Assembly: GCA_964468125.1 (NCBI GenBank)
Contig: CAYXVF010000007.1
Location: 1-64,000 of the forward strand
Reading direction: 5' to 3'
DNA length: 64,000 nucleotides
Origin: CAYXVF01 sp964468125
GTDB lineage: Bacteria > Myxococcota > XYA12-FULL-58-9 > CAYXVF01
This document shows, piece by piece, positions 1-8,148 of this stretch (positions are counted from its first letter, which is position 1; every line of letters begins with the position of its first letter). The translations under genes were made by a program, and so were the position numbers. The notes beneath the pieces were generated by a model. The model was not told the origin of the DNA, did no database searches, and saw nothing but the letters and a program-made list of their open reading frames with translations.

Positions 1-6
1 ATTTTT

Positions 7-627
7 TTACCGCTCCCGATGCTCAACCCGGTTCGGAAGCTCGTTTAGGTTCTCCCCTTCGAGTGGGTACTCCTGCGCCAAGATCTCGCCCAACGCCCGA
101 ACCTCATCGATGATCGCGTTGGCGGCGCGGCCGTTCTGAATTCCCTCGATGATCGCGTCAACGTGGACTTGCCACTCGCGCTCGCCGACCCGCGCGTGAA
201 TTCCGTAGTCCGCGAGGATCACCACCCGATGCTCGAGCTCGGAGATGGCGATCAGAATCCCGCTCCCCTCCCGCGTGCGATGTACCCCGAGCTCGCTGAA
301 CAACGCAAAAGCCCGGGTCTGTGTTCGCGCATCGAGCTCGTCACGCCGAACGAGCGCGCGAATCGCGGCGCCCTGACCGAGCACCACGTACAGGGCGAGC
401 CCCAGCAGCATCTGAATCAGAACCGTCGCAGCGGCCCCCAAAACCGCGACGTATCCGACGACAGCGGCAGCGGCTGCCGCGAGCCCGATCGCCACCGGCA
501 CGCGGGGCATCGTATAATCGTCCGACTGTCGCACGGTTGCGACCATCACCTCTCCGGCGGTTGTCTTCTCCACCTTGGCGATCGCGTCGCTGATTCGGGT
601 GCGCTCCTCTTCACTCAGTAAGCTCAT
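7..627 (-). CDS. TPM-domain protein, short form
   Basis: Protein of 206 residues. The N-terminal part (SEEERTRISDAIAKVEKTTAGEVMV) is typical of the TPM domain found in YgcG/Psb32-type proteins. A hydrophobic stretch of about 50 residues follows (roughly residues 45-95), which probably makes two membrane passes, and then a soluble part containing GSGILIAISELEHRVVILAD, a second conserved TPM segment. No signal peptide is seen. I start at the ATG at 627 and not further upstream, because the longer frame reads through the Gly/Ser-rich tail of the neighbour as nonsense. The stop of the upstream TPM gene and this ATG share one base (TGATG), so the two are probably translationally coupled. Together with lemA they form a three-gene operon. 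Exact function is unknown; TPM proteins are linked to membrane or envelope quality control. Confidence 0.85.
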   Translation of the reverse strand: MSLLSEEERTRISDAIAKVEKTTAGEVMVATVRQSDDYTMPRVPVAIGLAAAAAAVVGYVAVLGAAATVLIQMLLGLALYVVLGQGAAIRALVRRDELDARTQTRAFALFSELGVHRTREGSGILIAISELEHRVVILADYGIHARVGEREWQVHVDAIIEGIQNGRAANAIIDEVRALGEILAQEYPLEGENLNELPNRVEHRER

Positions 628-1379
628 CACCAACTCCCAGAGGCGCCGCCGCCCCCAAAGCTGCCTCCGCCGCCGGAGAAGCCCCCTCCCGAGGAGAAAC
701 CACCGCTCGAAAACCCACCACCGCCAAAGCTGCTGCCACTCCACGGCCGATGACGATAGCCGCCGCCGCCTCCACCGCCGCCAAACATAGAAACCAATAC
801 GATGACCAGGAAGATAAAGAAAATGAGCGCGATGAATCCGAAATCCGAACCCCCAGAAACCTCAACTGACTGTCCCCATGCATCCTCGAAGGCCACGGGT
901 TCACCCCGACCCGCCTGCATCAACAGATCGAAGGCGCTCTCCAACCCACCCGTAAAATCGCGCGCGCGAAAAGCTGGAACGATCACCTCTCGAATGATGC
1001 GAGCGGAGAGTGCATCTGTGATCACTCCTTCGAGTCCATCACCCACCTCGATGCGAACCTTGCGATCGTCACGGGCAACCAGGACGAGTAGGCCATTGTC
1101 GAACTTCTCCGATCCGAGCCCCCAGGCCTCGACTACCTCGATCGAGTATTCTTCGAGCACCTCGCCCTCGAGACTGGGGATCGTGAGGAGCGCAAACTGG
1201 TGCGCAGTGTCTTTCTGGTAGAGCTCGAGGGTGGCGGTGAGGCGATTTTCGTCGGGCGGGTCCAGGAGCGCAGCACGATCAGTCACCCGGCGTTCGAGAC
1301 GAGGAACATCGAGAGCCGCCGCGCCACTCGTGACACCTAGAGTCAGAGCGAGCGCGAGCCCTGCGAGGCCGCGTGTCAC
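627..1379 (-). CDS. TPM-domain exported protein with glycine-rich C-terminus (YgcG family)
   Basis: Protein of 250 residues starting at GTG. A signal peptide ends near AAALDVP (about residue 23). The TPM domain follows at about residues 25-150, with the family motifs VTDRAALL, FALLTIPSLEG, DNGLLVLVARDDRKVRIEVGDG and the GVITD segment. One transmembrane helix lies at about residues 183-200, followed by a low-complexity tail of Gly, Ser and Phe with a run of eight Gly. This is the usual layout of YgcG-type proteins: periplasmic TPM domain, one anchor and a Gly-rich cytoplasmic tail. The start overlaps the end of lemA by GTGA, and the stop overlaps the next TPM gene. LemA plus TPM pairing is common in bacteria; the role is not settled. 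Confidence 0.9.
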   Translation of the reverse strand: MTRGLAGLALALTLGVTSGAAALDVPRLERRVTDRAALLDPPDENRLTATLELYQKDTAHQFALLTIPSLEGEVLEEYSIEVVEAWGLGSEKFDNGLLVLVARDDRKVRIEVGDGLEGVITDALSARIIREVIVPAFRARDFTGGLESAFDLLMQAGRGEPVAFEDAWGQSVEVSGGSDFGFIALIFFIFLVIVLVSMFGGGGGGGGYRHRPWSGSSFGGGGFSSGGFSSGGGFSGGGGSFGGGGASGSW

Positions 1380-1951
1380 TCAAAACCCACCGTCGGAGGG
1401 GTCTCGTTCGCCGGGTCTCCCTCGAAGGTGGGCCGCACATCCTTACCCCGGAGGCTCGCGCCGATCGACGAGGGAAAGCGGAGCACGACTTTGTTGTATT
1501 CGGACACCGCCTCGATGAAGCGTTTCCGCGCGACGGCGATGCGGTTCTCGGTCCCCTCGAGCTGCGCCTGGAGGTCGCGAAACGCGGCAGTTGCACGCAG
1601 CTGCGGGTAGCGCTCGACCACGACCATCAAGCGCGACAGCGCGCCCGAGAGCTGATTCTGTGCCTGTTCGAAGGCCTGCAGCTTGGCCGGTTCGTCGATG
1701 GTGCTCGCATCGATCTGCATCGAAGCGACCTTGGAGCGGGCCTCCACCACCGCTTGGAGCGTCTTTTTCTCGAAGTCCGCCGCACCACGCACGGTGTTGA
1801 CCAGGTTGGGGACCAGATCCGCCCGGCGTTTGTACTGGTTTTCAACGTTGGCCCAGGCGGCCTTCACGTCTTCATCGCGGTCGATCACCTCGTTGTAGCC
1901 ACAGCCACTCGCCAAGGTGAGGAACGACGCCGCAAACAGCGCTCGCTTCAT
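1376..1951 (-). CDS. lemA: LemA family lipoprotein
   Basis: Protein of 191 residues. I chose the ATG at 1951 because it gives a clear lipoprotein signal: MKRALFAASFLTLASGC with the lipobox LASGC and acceptor Cys17. The LemA hallmark NQYKRRADLVPNLVNTV follows directly, with coiled-coil-like helices and the segment RYPQLRA...FRDLQAQLEGTENRIAVARKRFIEAVSEYN, which is diagnostic for the family. The C-terminus is short and polar. First gene of an operon with two TPM genes (overlap GTGA). LemA proteins are membrane-attached helical bundles of uncertain function. Here the anchor is lipid, not the more common N-terminal helix, which points to the periplasmic face of a membrane. Confidence 0.93.
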   Translation of the reverse strand: MKRALFAASFLTLASGCGYNEVIDRDEDVKAAWANVENQYKRRADLVPNLVNTVRGAADFEKKTLQAVVEARSKVASMQIDASTIDEPAKLQAFEQAQNQLSGALSRLMVVVERYPQLRATAAFRDLQAQLEGTENRIAVARKRFIEAVSEYNKVVLRFPSSIGASLRGKDVRPTFEGDPANETPPTVGFE

Positions 1952-2003
1952 GCTGCATAGAAAAGGGGCGGGCCACTCGGAGTCAAGCCGGAGTCGAGCG
2001 CGA

Positions 2004-3479
2004 CTAGATTCGAGCAGCGTTAGCGTAGCGCTGCACATACCCCTTCACCTTGATCTTGCGAGCGGTGTTGTCCGAGCTCATATAGCGGATTTTTCCGTAG
2101 ATCGGTCGCTCTGGCCCCCAGGCCCGGTCGTAGCGCCCGAGAACCCACATGATCCCGGAGTAGCTGTTCGGGTCGCGCCCATCGAGGGCGTACTTGTTGT
2201 TGAGCTCGACCATCACCGCCTGCGCGTCCTCCGGCTTCTCGGTCCATTCGAGAATCTTCTTGCCCCAAAGCATTCGGAGGTAGTTGTGAATCCGTCCTTC
2301 GCGAACGAGCTGATTCTGCGCCGCGTTCCACAGGTGGTCGTGGGTTTCGGCGCGCTCGAACTGTCCGAGGCTATACACGAAGTCGCGGGCGTCGCCGCGG
2401 TGCTCGTCCAAGGTGGTCTGTGCCCATTCGGGAAGCGACTCGTAGCGCTCGTACCGTTCGCCGTCTCGAAACGCCATGTTGTAGCCGAGCTCGCGCCAGG
2501 TGATGAGCTCATCCAGGAACCCTTCCGCCGGCGCGCTCATCTTCCACCATCCGTCGCGTTTGCCCCGCCCCTTGTCCGGGACCTTCTCCACCTTCCAGCC
2601 TTTTTCCCGTCCCGCGAGCTCCCAAAAGACCTCGTGGGACGAGATGTGACCGTAGTGGAGGTAGGGAGAGAGCTGGCTCGTGCCGCGTTTTTCCGGCTCG
2701 TTTCGGTCCTCGCCGTAGCGCGGCAGAATCGCCCCGAGGAATTCGTCGAGCAAGCGCGCCCCTTCCTTTGATCCACCCCGGACGCCTTCCACCGCGGGAA
2801 CTGAATGGTCGATGGCGATCGACTCGAGCAACCCTCCGTCCAGAAGAGATTCGGTGACGGCGGGCCATTTCTTCAGGATCTCCGCCGGGGCCGAAACCTT
2901 CGGAAGCTCGAGGCGAGAGAGCGGATAGACCTTGGGGCGCTCGTTCAGATGAGGTTTCAGATTCTTCTGGAGATAGCCGCGGAATGAATATGCGGTGGGG
3001 AACGTCTTGTCCGGCACGGCCAGAGGCATGAGTCCGTTGCTGTCGACGAGCTCGAAGCGAACCCTGAGGCGTTCGGCCACCGCCTCGTGCATGCGAGGGA
3101 TGAAGAACGCCGGGTAGTCGTCGCTCACGACCACCGCCGCGCGCTCCGCCAGCGCCTCGAGCAGCCCTGCACCCGCCCCGTGCTCCGGCTCCACGTAGGG
3201 GTAATAGGTCACTGCCGCGCCGTCGCAGGCCAGTCGGTTGTCCACCATCCCGTCGAGAATGAAGCGGTGGTGCCGGTCGGAAGCCCAGCGGTAACCGGCG
3301 CGCAGAGACTCGAAGACCAGCAACGGCAGCCCGAGCTCCCGGGCATGCTCGATCGCCCGATCGAGGGCGTAGTTCCACTGCATGCGCCGAAAGGCGACCA
3401 TCCAGTAGAGGACGTAGGACCCACTGGGCTCTATCGGGGCGTCATTCTGGGCGCGAATGCGAATCTTCGGCACGGACAT
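2004..3479 (-). CDS. phr: Class II CPD photolyase
   Basis: Protein of 491 residues that repairs cyclobutane pyrimidine dimers with light, using FAD. It starts at ATG 3479; the upstream extension is not conserved-looking. The N-terminal photolyase alpha/beta domain has SYVLYWMVAFRRMQWNYAL, and the C-terminal FAD domain has the class II signatures WAQTTLDEHRGDARDFVYSL, HDHLWNAAQNQLVREGRIHNYLRM, MLWGKKILEW and NKYALDGRDPNSYSGIMW. Class II enzymes have this WGKK and ALDGRDPNSY region instead of the class I pattern. The gene is monocistronic, between lemA and the orphan exbD. A second photolyase from a different branch lies at 52954-54477, so the organism probably has two light-dependent repair enzymes or one enzyme plus a cryptochrome. 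Confidence 0.93.
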   Translation of the reverse strand: MSVPKIRIRAQNDAPIEPSGSYVLYWMVAFRRMQWNYALDRAIEHARELGLPLLVFESLRAGYRWASDRHHRFILDGMVDNRLACDGAAVTYYPYVEPEHGAGAGLLEALAERAAVVVSDDYPAFFIPRMHEAVAERLRVRFELVDSNGLMPLAVPDKTFPTAYSFRGYLQKNLKPHLNERPKVYPLSRLELPKVSAPAEILKKWPAVTESLLDGGLLESIAIDHSVPAVEGVRGGSKEGARLLDEFLGAILPRYGEDRNEPEKRGTSQLSPYLHYGHISSHEVFWELAGREKGWKVEKVPDKGRGKRDGWWKMSAPAEGFLDELITWRELGYNMAFRDGERYERYESLPEWAQTTLDEHRGDARDFVYSLGQFERAETHDHLWNAAQNQLVREGRIHNYLRMLWGKKILEWTEKPEDAQAVMVELNNKYALDGRDPNSYSGIMWVLGRYDRAWGPERPIYGKIRYMSSDNTARKIKVKGYVQRYANAARI

Positions 3480-3601
3480 GGGCAGGAAGGTAAGACCGTC
3501 GCGGGCTCGAGCAAGCTTCCCCTTTTCAACTCCCCGCGTCCATGCCATGAAGCGCTCGTTATGCGAGTGCTGCCTGCGCTAGTTTACGACGTGAAGGACT
3601 C

Positions 3602-4003
3602 ATGAAGCGATATCGCCAAATCCAGGACGAGAGCGAAGTCGACATTACGCCGATGCTCGACGTCGTTTTCATCATGTTGATCTTCTTCATCGTGACCGCC
3701 TCCTTCGTGAAGGAAGCGGGCGTCAACGTGAAACGCCCGTCCGCGGCCCCGCCGACCGAGCAAAAAGAGAAGGTCGAAAACATCCTGATCGCGATCACCG
3801 AGACGGACGAGATCTACGTCGACCGGCGTGCAGTGGACGTTCGCACCGTGCGCGCAAACATCGAGCGCCTGATGGCGAACAACCCGGAGGCGGCGGTGAT
3901 CGTGCAGGCGCACACCAACAGCCGCAACGAGCTCTTGGTCAAGGTGATCGACGCGGCAAACGAGGCGGGCGTACAAGACGTCAACCTCGCCAGCATCGAC
4001 TAG
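3602..4003 (+). CDS. exbD: ExbD/TolR biopolymer transport protein, orphan copy
   Basis: Protein of 133 residues. A short cytoplasmic N-terminus is followed by one transmembrane helix (about residues 19-38) carrying the essential Asp in the motif MLDVVFIMLIFF, then a periplasmic domain. A ribosome-binding site GAAGGA lies just before the ATG. The gene stands alone, without exbB or tonB beside it. It is strikingly similar to the exbD at 49573-49974, in DNA as well as protein: the roughly 70 bases coding for the transmembrane helix differ at only a few third positions. It may therefore be a recent paralogue or a gene-conversion partner of that copy, able to join the same ExbB motor. A role in another Tol/Exb complex elsewhere in the genome is also possible. 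Confidence 0.93.
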   Translation: MKRYRQIQDESEVDITPMLDVVFIMLIFFIVTASFVKEAGVNVKRPSAAPPTEQKEKVENILIAITETDEIYVDRRAVDVRTVRANIERLMANNPEAAVIVQAHTNSRNELLVKVIDAANEAGVQDVNLASID

Positions 4004-4015
4004 CGGCGCTCGGGC

Positions 4016-4032
4016 CGCGCCCTCAGGGCGCG
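4016..4032. terminator. Hairpin between orphan exbD and the DUF1254 remnants
   Basis: A perfect inverted repeat, CGCGCCCT and AGGGCGCG with one base between them, starts 12 bases after the exbD stop. With a realistic loop of five bases it still forms a six-pair GC stem. No T-run follows in either direction, so it is only a possible terminator for the two convergent units. Confidence 0.35.
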
Positions 4033-4071
4033 TCACGCCGATTTCTCGAGCGAATCATCCGTCCAAGGCGC

Positions 4072-5042
4072 TCAGCGCTCGGCGGCAACGACCTCAATCT
4101 CCCCCGGCCGCCAGTTCTTCTCGAACCGCGACTCGAGCGGTCCGTAAAGACGCAGAATCACCAAGAACCCCTTGCCGGGGCCCGTCTGAACCCAGTTGCT
4201 CTCCTGCCCCTTCGGCGCCTCCGGCCCGAAATACACCGCGTAGGAGCCATCGTCCGACGCTTTCACCGTGCCCGACTGGCTCGAAATGCTCGGGTACGGA
4301 GTGCGCGGGGTCTGGAGGAGCGAGCGCGTCTGCGGATCGTAGAGCACGAAGGACCAGAAGTCCTTGGCGGGGATGCCCTTGGGCAAGGTCACCCGGTACG
4401 TCTTTGCGCCATCCAAGTAGGCACCGTCTGCGCCCGCCACCGCGATCGCGTATTGCGATCCCGCGCCCACGATCTTCACCGCGATCGCCGGCGTCACCGC
4501 GGTGTAGCGGTAGTGAAACATCACGCGAGCATCGAGATCGAGGGCGCCAGAGGCCGTGCGGAACTCGTGGCTTCCGATGGTGAATGGATTGAACCAGGCG
4601 GAGTCGTCGTAGAGATAGGCGTCGCGGTCGCGGGGGCGAAAGGAGATCGCGCGCGCCGTGGCGTTCCCGACGGCGAACGCCTCGGTCAGCGTCGTCTTCA
4701 GCGCGGCGTCCGGCTCAAACGCCTTTCCCTCTTCGAAGTGTCCCTCAGGCGCTTCGCCCTCCCAGTCGTAGCGGAAGAAATGGTCGTTTCAGGCGTCGGC
4801 GCCCCGTCGTCGCGGGCGTAGAGGTACTTGCCACCCTTGCCCCGGTCGGGCCCCGCATTGCCCATGTCGGCGACCTCAGCAATGGCCCCGTGGTGGTGGA
4901 GAGTGCACCGAACACCCTCGGCATGGTCAACGACAAACTCGAGTGGGCCAATACGTGTCGCAACCCGGTTCGGCGTGGTGATCGAGGCCGGGATCTCCGT
5001 CGCCATCTTCGGCGGCGTCTCGTTCGGCGCAACCTCCGGGAC
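4072..5042 (-). pseudogene. DUF1254/DUF1214 protein remnant, copy 2 (frameshift, deletions, inversion)
   Basis: An intact DUF1254/DUF1214 gene codes for roughly 450-500 residues; here only parts remain. From the upstream side: an N-terminal fragment TPNRVATRIGPLEF (about 4976-4935) matches the start of copy 1. Next comes a 69-base segment (4866-4934) whose DUF1254 motif GPVVVESAPNTLGMVND reads only on the plus strand. Then MGNAGPDRGKGGKYL resumes on the minus strand. Near 4790 the frame shifts: the continuing frame holds an in-frame TGA at 4789-4791 followed by FFRYDWEGEAPEG, VGNATARA and WFNPFTIGSHEF. The DUF1214 domain then runs intact to the stop, with YRVTLPKGIPAKDFWSFVLYD, YFGPEAPKGQESNW and LRLYGPLE. 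About 95 residues of DUF1254 after LEF and another block before VGNATARA are missing. There is no stop between copy 1 and this copy, so they may once have been a double-module gene. Confidence 0.85.
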
Positions 5043-6402
5043 GTCTTTTAACCAATCGATGTCGCCCGGCTGCCAGGTCTTGTCGAACCAGGGCTCGAGG
5101 GGGCCATAGAGCCGGAGGATCGCGGTCCACCCCTTGCCCGGTGTGGTCTGAATCCAGTTGCTCTCTCTCCCCGCCGGCGCTTTCGGCCCGAAGTAGACGT
5201 CCGTCGAGCCATCGGCGTTTTGCTCGACCTCAGTCTGGCTGCTCAGCCTCGGGAACCGTGCGTCGGTCTGCAGCATGGAGCGCGTCTGATTGTCATAGAG
5301 AACCAGGGACCAGAAATCCTTGACCGGTACATTGGGTGGCAGACTCAGACGGTAGGTCTTGCCGCCGTCGAAGGGTTTGCCTTCCGAGTCAAAGGTGGCG
5401 CCGGCGTACTGCGAGCCCACCCCGACCATCTTCGCGGCCATTGCCGGCGTGATTCCGGTGGCGTAGTAAAAGAAGAGACTCCGATTGTCGAGGAGCCGCA
5501 CGCCGTCGCGCAAGAACTCGTGACTGCCGCGGATGAAGCCGGTCTTCCACTCGCTCCCCTTGAAAAAAACGCTTCCCGGTCCCAGGTGTAGAAGAGGAGC
5601 GCGCGAGCGGTGGCGTTGCCGACAGCGGCCGCATCCGTGAGGATCGCGCGCAGGCGCCCGCCCGAGGCGAACTCCTTGCCCTTTTCGATCCCGATGGAAG
5701 CGAGGACGCCGAGGAGCTCTCGGTCCACAGACTCGACGGGCTCCTCTTGAATCACCGCGTCGATCTCCTCAAAGAAGCTCGCATCGTTGGCGTGAATGGT
5801 GTTGAAGCTCTTGCCCGAGAGGTTCACGAAGCGCTGCTTCCCCGGCGCTTTGCGTTTGGCAAAGGGATAGACCCGAACACCCTTCTTCGGGTTTGCCACC
5901 GCAGCTTTTGGGCTGCCGTTGACGAGAAAAACGCGCCAGATGAGCCAATTGCCGCAGGTGTTCGAGCGCGCAGTGAAATAGGTCGAGCCAGGTTACGGCG
6001 TAGACCGTGTCGGTGTTGGCGGTGAGGAAATGGCTCTTGCTGTCCATGAGTGTCTCGAAGATCCCCACGGTCCCATCGACGCAGCCAACCTCACGCAACC
6101 CTTCGCGCATCGCGTGAAGCGAGGCGATCGGGAGGCCATCGAGGAAAGCGCGAACCCCGCGCAGAAAACCGAGGTGGTCGTAGGCGCGCTCCACCGTCTA
6201 CCGTCTCCGAGCTCGGATAGCCGTCGAAGTACTCGAGTGTTCCGATGCGCGTTTCGACCGCGTTCGGCGTCGAGATGCGCTCCGGAACGGGCTCATACTT
6301 GATCGCCGCTTTGGGACTCGGCTTCGGTGTGCGCGTGCACGCGCTCGCGAGCGCCGCAACGAAAATGGTAAGCGCGAGGAGACTCGATCGACTCGTGTTC
6401 AT
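5043..6402 (-). pseudogene. DUF1254/DUF1214 lipoprotein remnant, copy 1 (at least three frame breaks)
   Basis: Starts at ATG 6402 with a lipoprotein signal (lipobox LASAC), then TPNAVETRIGTLEYFDGYPS, the DUF1254 N-terminus. Lesions in order: (1) a 7-base tandem duplication at 6191-6204 breaks the frame before VERAYDHLGFLRG; removing it restores SETVERAYDHL. (2) After TVYAVTWLDL (near 5983) about 50 residues are missing and the frame jumps to YFTARSNTCGNWLIWRVFLV, which continues as KRFVNLSGKSFNTIHAND and LLGVLASIGIEKGKEF. (3) A run of seven A (plus strand, near 5562-5570) shifts the frame between WDREAFF and FKGSEWKTGFIRGSHEF. DUF1214 then reads intact through FGPKAPAGRESNW and GDIDWLKD. Family members are exported proteins of unknown biochemical role. 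The lesions make a working product very unlikely, although a downstream start could still express the DUF1214 part. Confidence 0.88.
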
Positions 6403-6488
6403 CGTGCTCCCCCCTTGCAACACCCGTGCACGTAGCACCGCGTTCCACCCAGGTCCACGTTTCCGGTTCGAGGCGTCGAAATGTCGTG

Positions 6489-8039
6489 TCAGTCGCCGCG
6501 GCGTAACTCAGGGGCCGCGCGGTCGCTGTCGTCAAAATCGAACGCGCGTCCAGGGGCGACCGCGAGACCTCGGCGCTCCGCGAGGAGCCGGGCGAAACGC
6601 AGATAGCGGTGCGGGTTGTGCTGTGGTTCCCAGTCACCCAGGTCGTTGTTCGGTTGGTTGACGAAGTCCACCGTGATGTGGCGCGCGGGGTATTGGCGGT
6701 GGTTGCGCAGGGCGAGAATGTCCGTGCGCTCGACGTCGCGCTGCAAGGCACGGGTGATGTCATTCGCCGCACTCTCCAGACCACCGATCGCCGCACCGGA
6801 ACCGGGAATCCAGGACAGGTCAGCGCGAAGCTGCCGGGCCTGGCGACGGATCTCGGTGCGCGCTTGGTTGCCGATCCGGCGGATCTCCAGGAGGTCATTC
6901 GGACCCGGACCGATGGTCCGGTTCGCCACATTGTCGCGTTCCCCTTGGATCACGAGCAGACGCGCGGGTGCGGCGTGCGGCGCATCGCGGGTGGCCACTC
7001 CCGGCGAGCCGTATGCAACGGCGCGAACATCCATCCCCGCGCGGCGCAACGCCGGCAGATCGCGAAAGGCGTAGATCTCGGTCATCGCCCCGCCGAGGCT
7101 GTGCCCGGTGATCAGCACGCGCTCGACCCCGCGCTCCTCGTCGAGCACATAGCGCGCAACCGCGTCGAGGAGCGGGCGCACCGACTCGTAGAAGCGGTCC
7201 TGGTCGAACGCCGCGGCCCAACCATCCCCCGCGGTGATCGAGCCGCGAAAGCTCAAGACCACCGTGTCCCCTTCGCGCACGACCAACACCGTGTTAGAGC
7301 CGACGAGATCCTGAAAGGGCTGATAGTTGGGGTGCCCCGGCGGCACGGCCCGACGACTCGGCATGTGTTGCAGCGCGAGCTCACCCAAGGTCGGCAGATC
7401 GCCCACGTAGCTGCCCGCGGGCCCCGCCGTACCAAAGATGCCGTCGGCGGTGCGCGCCGCATCATCGAGTGTGCCCGCGACCTCGTTGTAGGCATCGATC
7501 GCGGTTTGGGTGGGACCGATCACCCGATCCCAGAGCCGTTGACCATCTCGGTCGAGGTAGGCGCGGGCTCGACCGCTGTCGATCATCTGACGGGCGGCGG
7601 CGCGGTAGTCGATATCAGGTCCCGAATAGACGCCATTGCGCAGCCGTCGGGCCTCCGCCGGCCGGAGGCCGAGTTCCTCTGCGCGGATCGGAACATAGGT
7701 GGCATCGCTCTGGCGATTCAGCCACCCCACCGGATCCCCCATCATCACGGCGAACATTGGGTCGCAGGTGGAGCCGATGAGCTCGCGAGGCGTGCCGTTC
7801 GATACTGGCTGCGACGGTTGCGCGCCTGGAGCGGCGAGGCCACTGAGTAAAGCGGAACAGGCGCCACTGACACTCCCAAGCACGTTACGCCCGATGAAGA
7901 GGCCAACCTCGCAGGCGCGTTGGAGCTGCTCCGGATCGGGCGTCGCGGGGGCGTTCTGCGGAGGACGAGGACAAACAGGGTCAGGTGAAGGCACACCGTT
8001 TCGGACCGGCGCCTCGAGCGCGGGCAATCCCATTGACAT
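6489..8039 (-). CDS. Lipase class 3 family alpha/beta hydrolase
   Basis: Protein of 516 residues. The lipase-3 core lies in the second half: VLVVREGDTVVLSFRGS (strands and oxyanion region, about residues 251-267), then the nucleophile elbow VLITGHSLGGAMTEIYAF with catalytic Ser at about residue 314. Next come DVRAVAYGSPGVATRDAP, which carries the typical post-nucleophile strand, and later RHITVDFV, whose His is a candidate for the triad. No signal peptide is visible, although the N-terminal 240 residues are unlike other lipases and contain GIFGTAGPAGS and many charged helices. The substrate cannot be told; fungal-type lipase-3 proteins hydrolyse triacylglycerols or phospholipids. The gene stands alone between the DUF1254 remnants and the amidohydrolase. 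The long plus-strand ORF that overlaps it is an antisense shadow. Confidence 0.85.
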   Translation of the reverse strand: MSMGLPALEAPVRNGVPSPDPVCPRPPQNAPATPDPEQLQRACEVGLFIGRNVLGSVSGACSALLSGLAAPGAQPSQPVSNGTPRELIGSTCDPMFAVMMGDPVGWLNRQSDATYVPIRAEELGLRPAEARRLRNGVYSGPDIDYRAAARQMIDSGRARAYLDRDGQRLWDRVIGPTQTAIDAYNEVAGTLDDAARTADGIFGTAGPAGSYVGDLPTLGELALQHMPSRRAVPPGHPNYQPFQDLVGSNTVLVVREGDTVVLSFRGSITAGDGWAAAFDQDRFYESVRPLLDAVARYVLDEERGVERVLITGHSLGGAMTEIYAFRDLPALRRAGMDVRAVAYGSPGVATRDAPHAAPARLLVIQGERDNVANRTIGPGPNDLLEIRRIGNQARTEIRRQARQLRADLSWIPGSGAAIGGLESAANDITRALQRDVERTDILALRNHRQYPARHITVDFVNQPNNDLGDWEPQHNPHRYLRFARLLAERRGLAVAPGRAFDFDDSDRAAPELRRGD

Positions 8040-8148
8040 ACTCCATCAGCTCAGGGCGCGGGACTGCTACGAATCGCCCCGCGCAGAGACCTACCCGGGC
8101 CCTTCAGAGTCGGATGAGTTTTTTTGTCACTACGCGGAGTCCCAGGGC

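Noticed and set aside
6609..7850. 413-residue plus-strand ORF opposite the lipase-3 gene
   Set aside because: Arg/His-rich translation without any motif, exactly antisense to a clear GHSLGG hydrolase; a GC-rich shadow.
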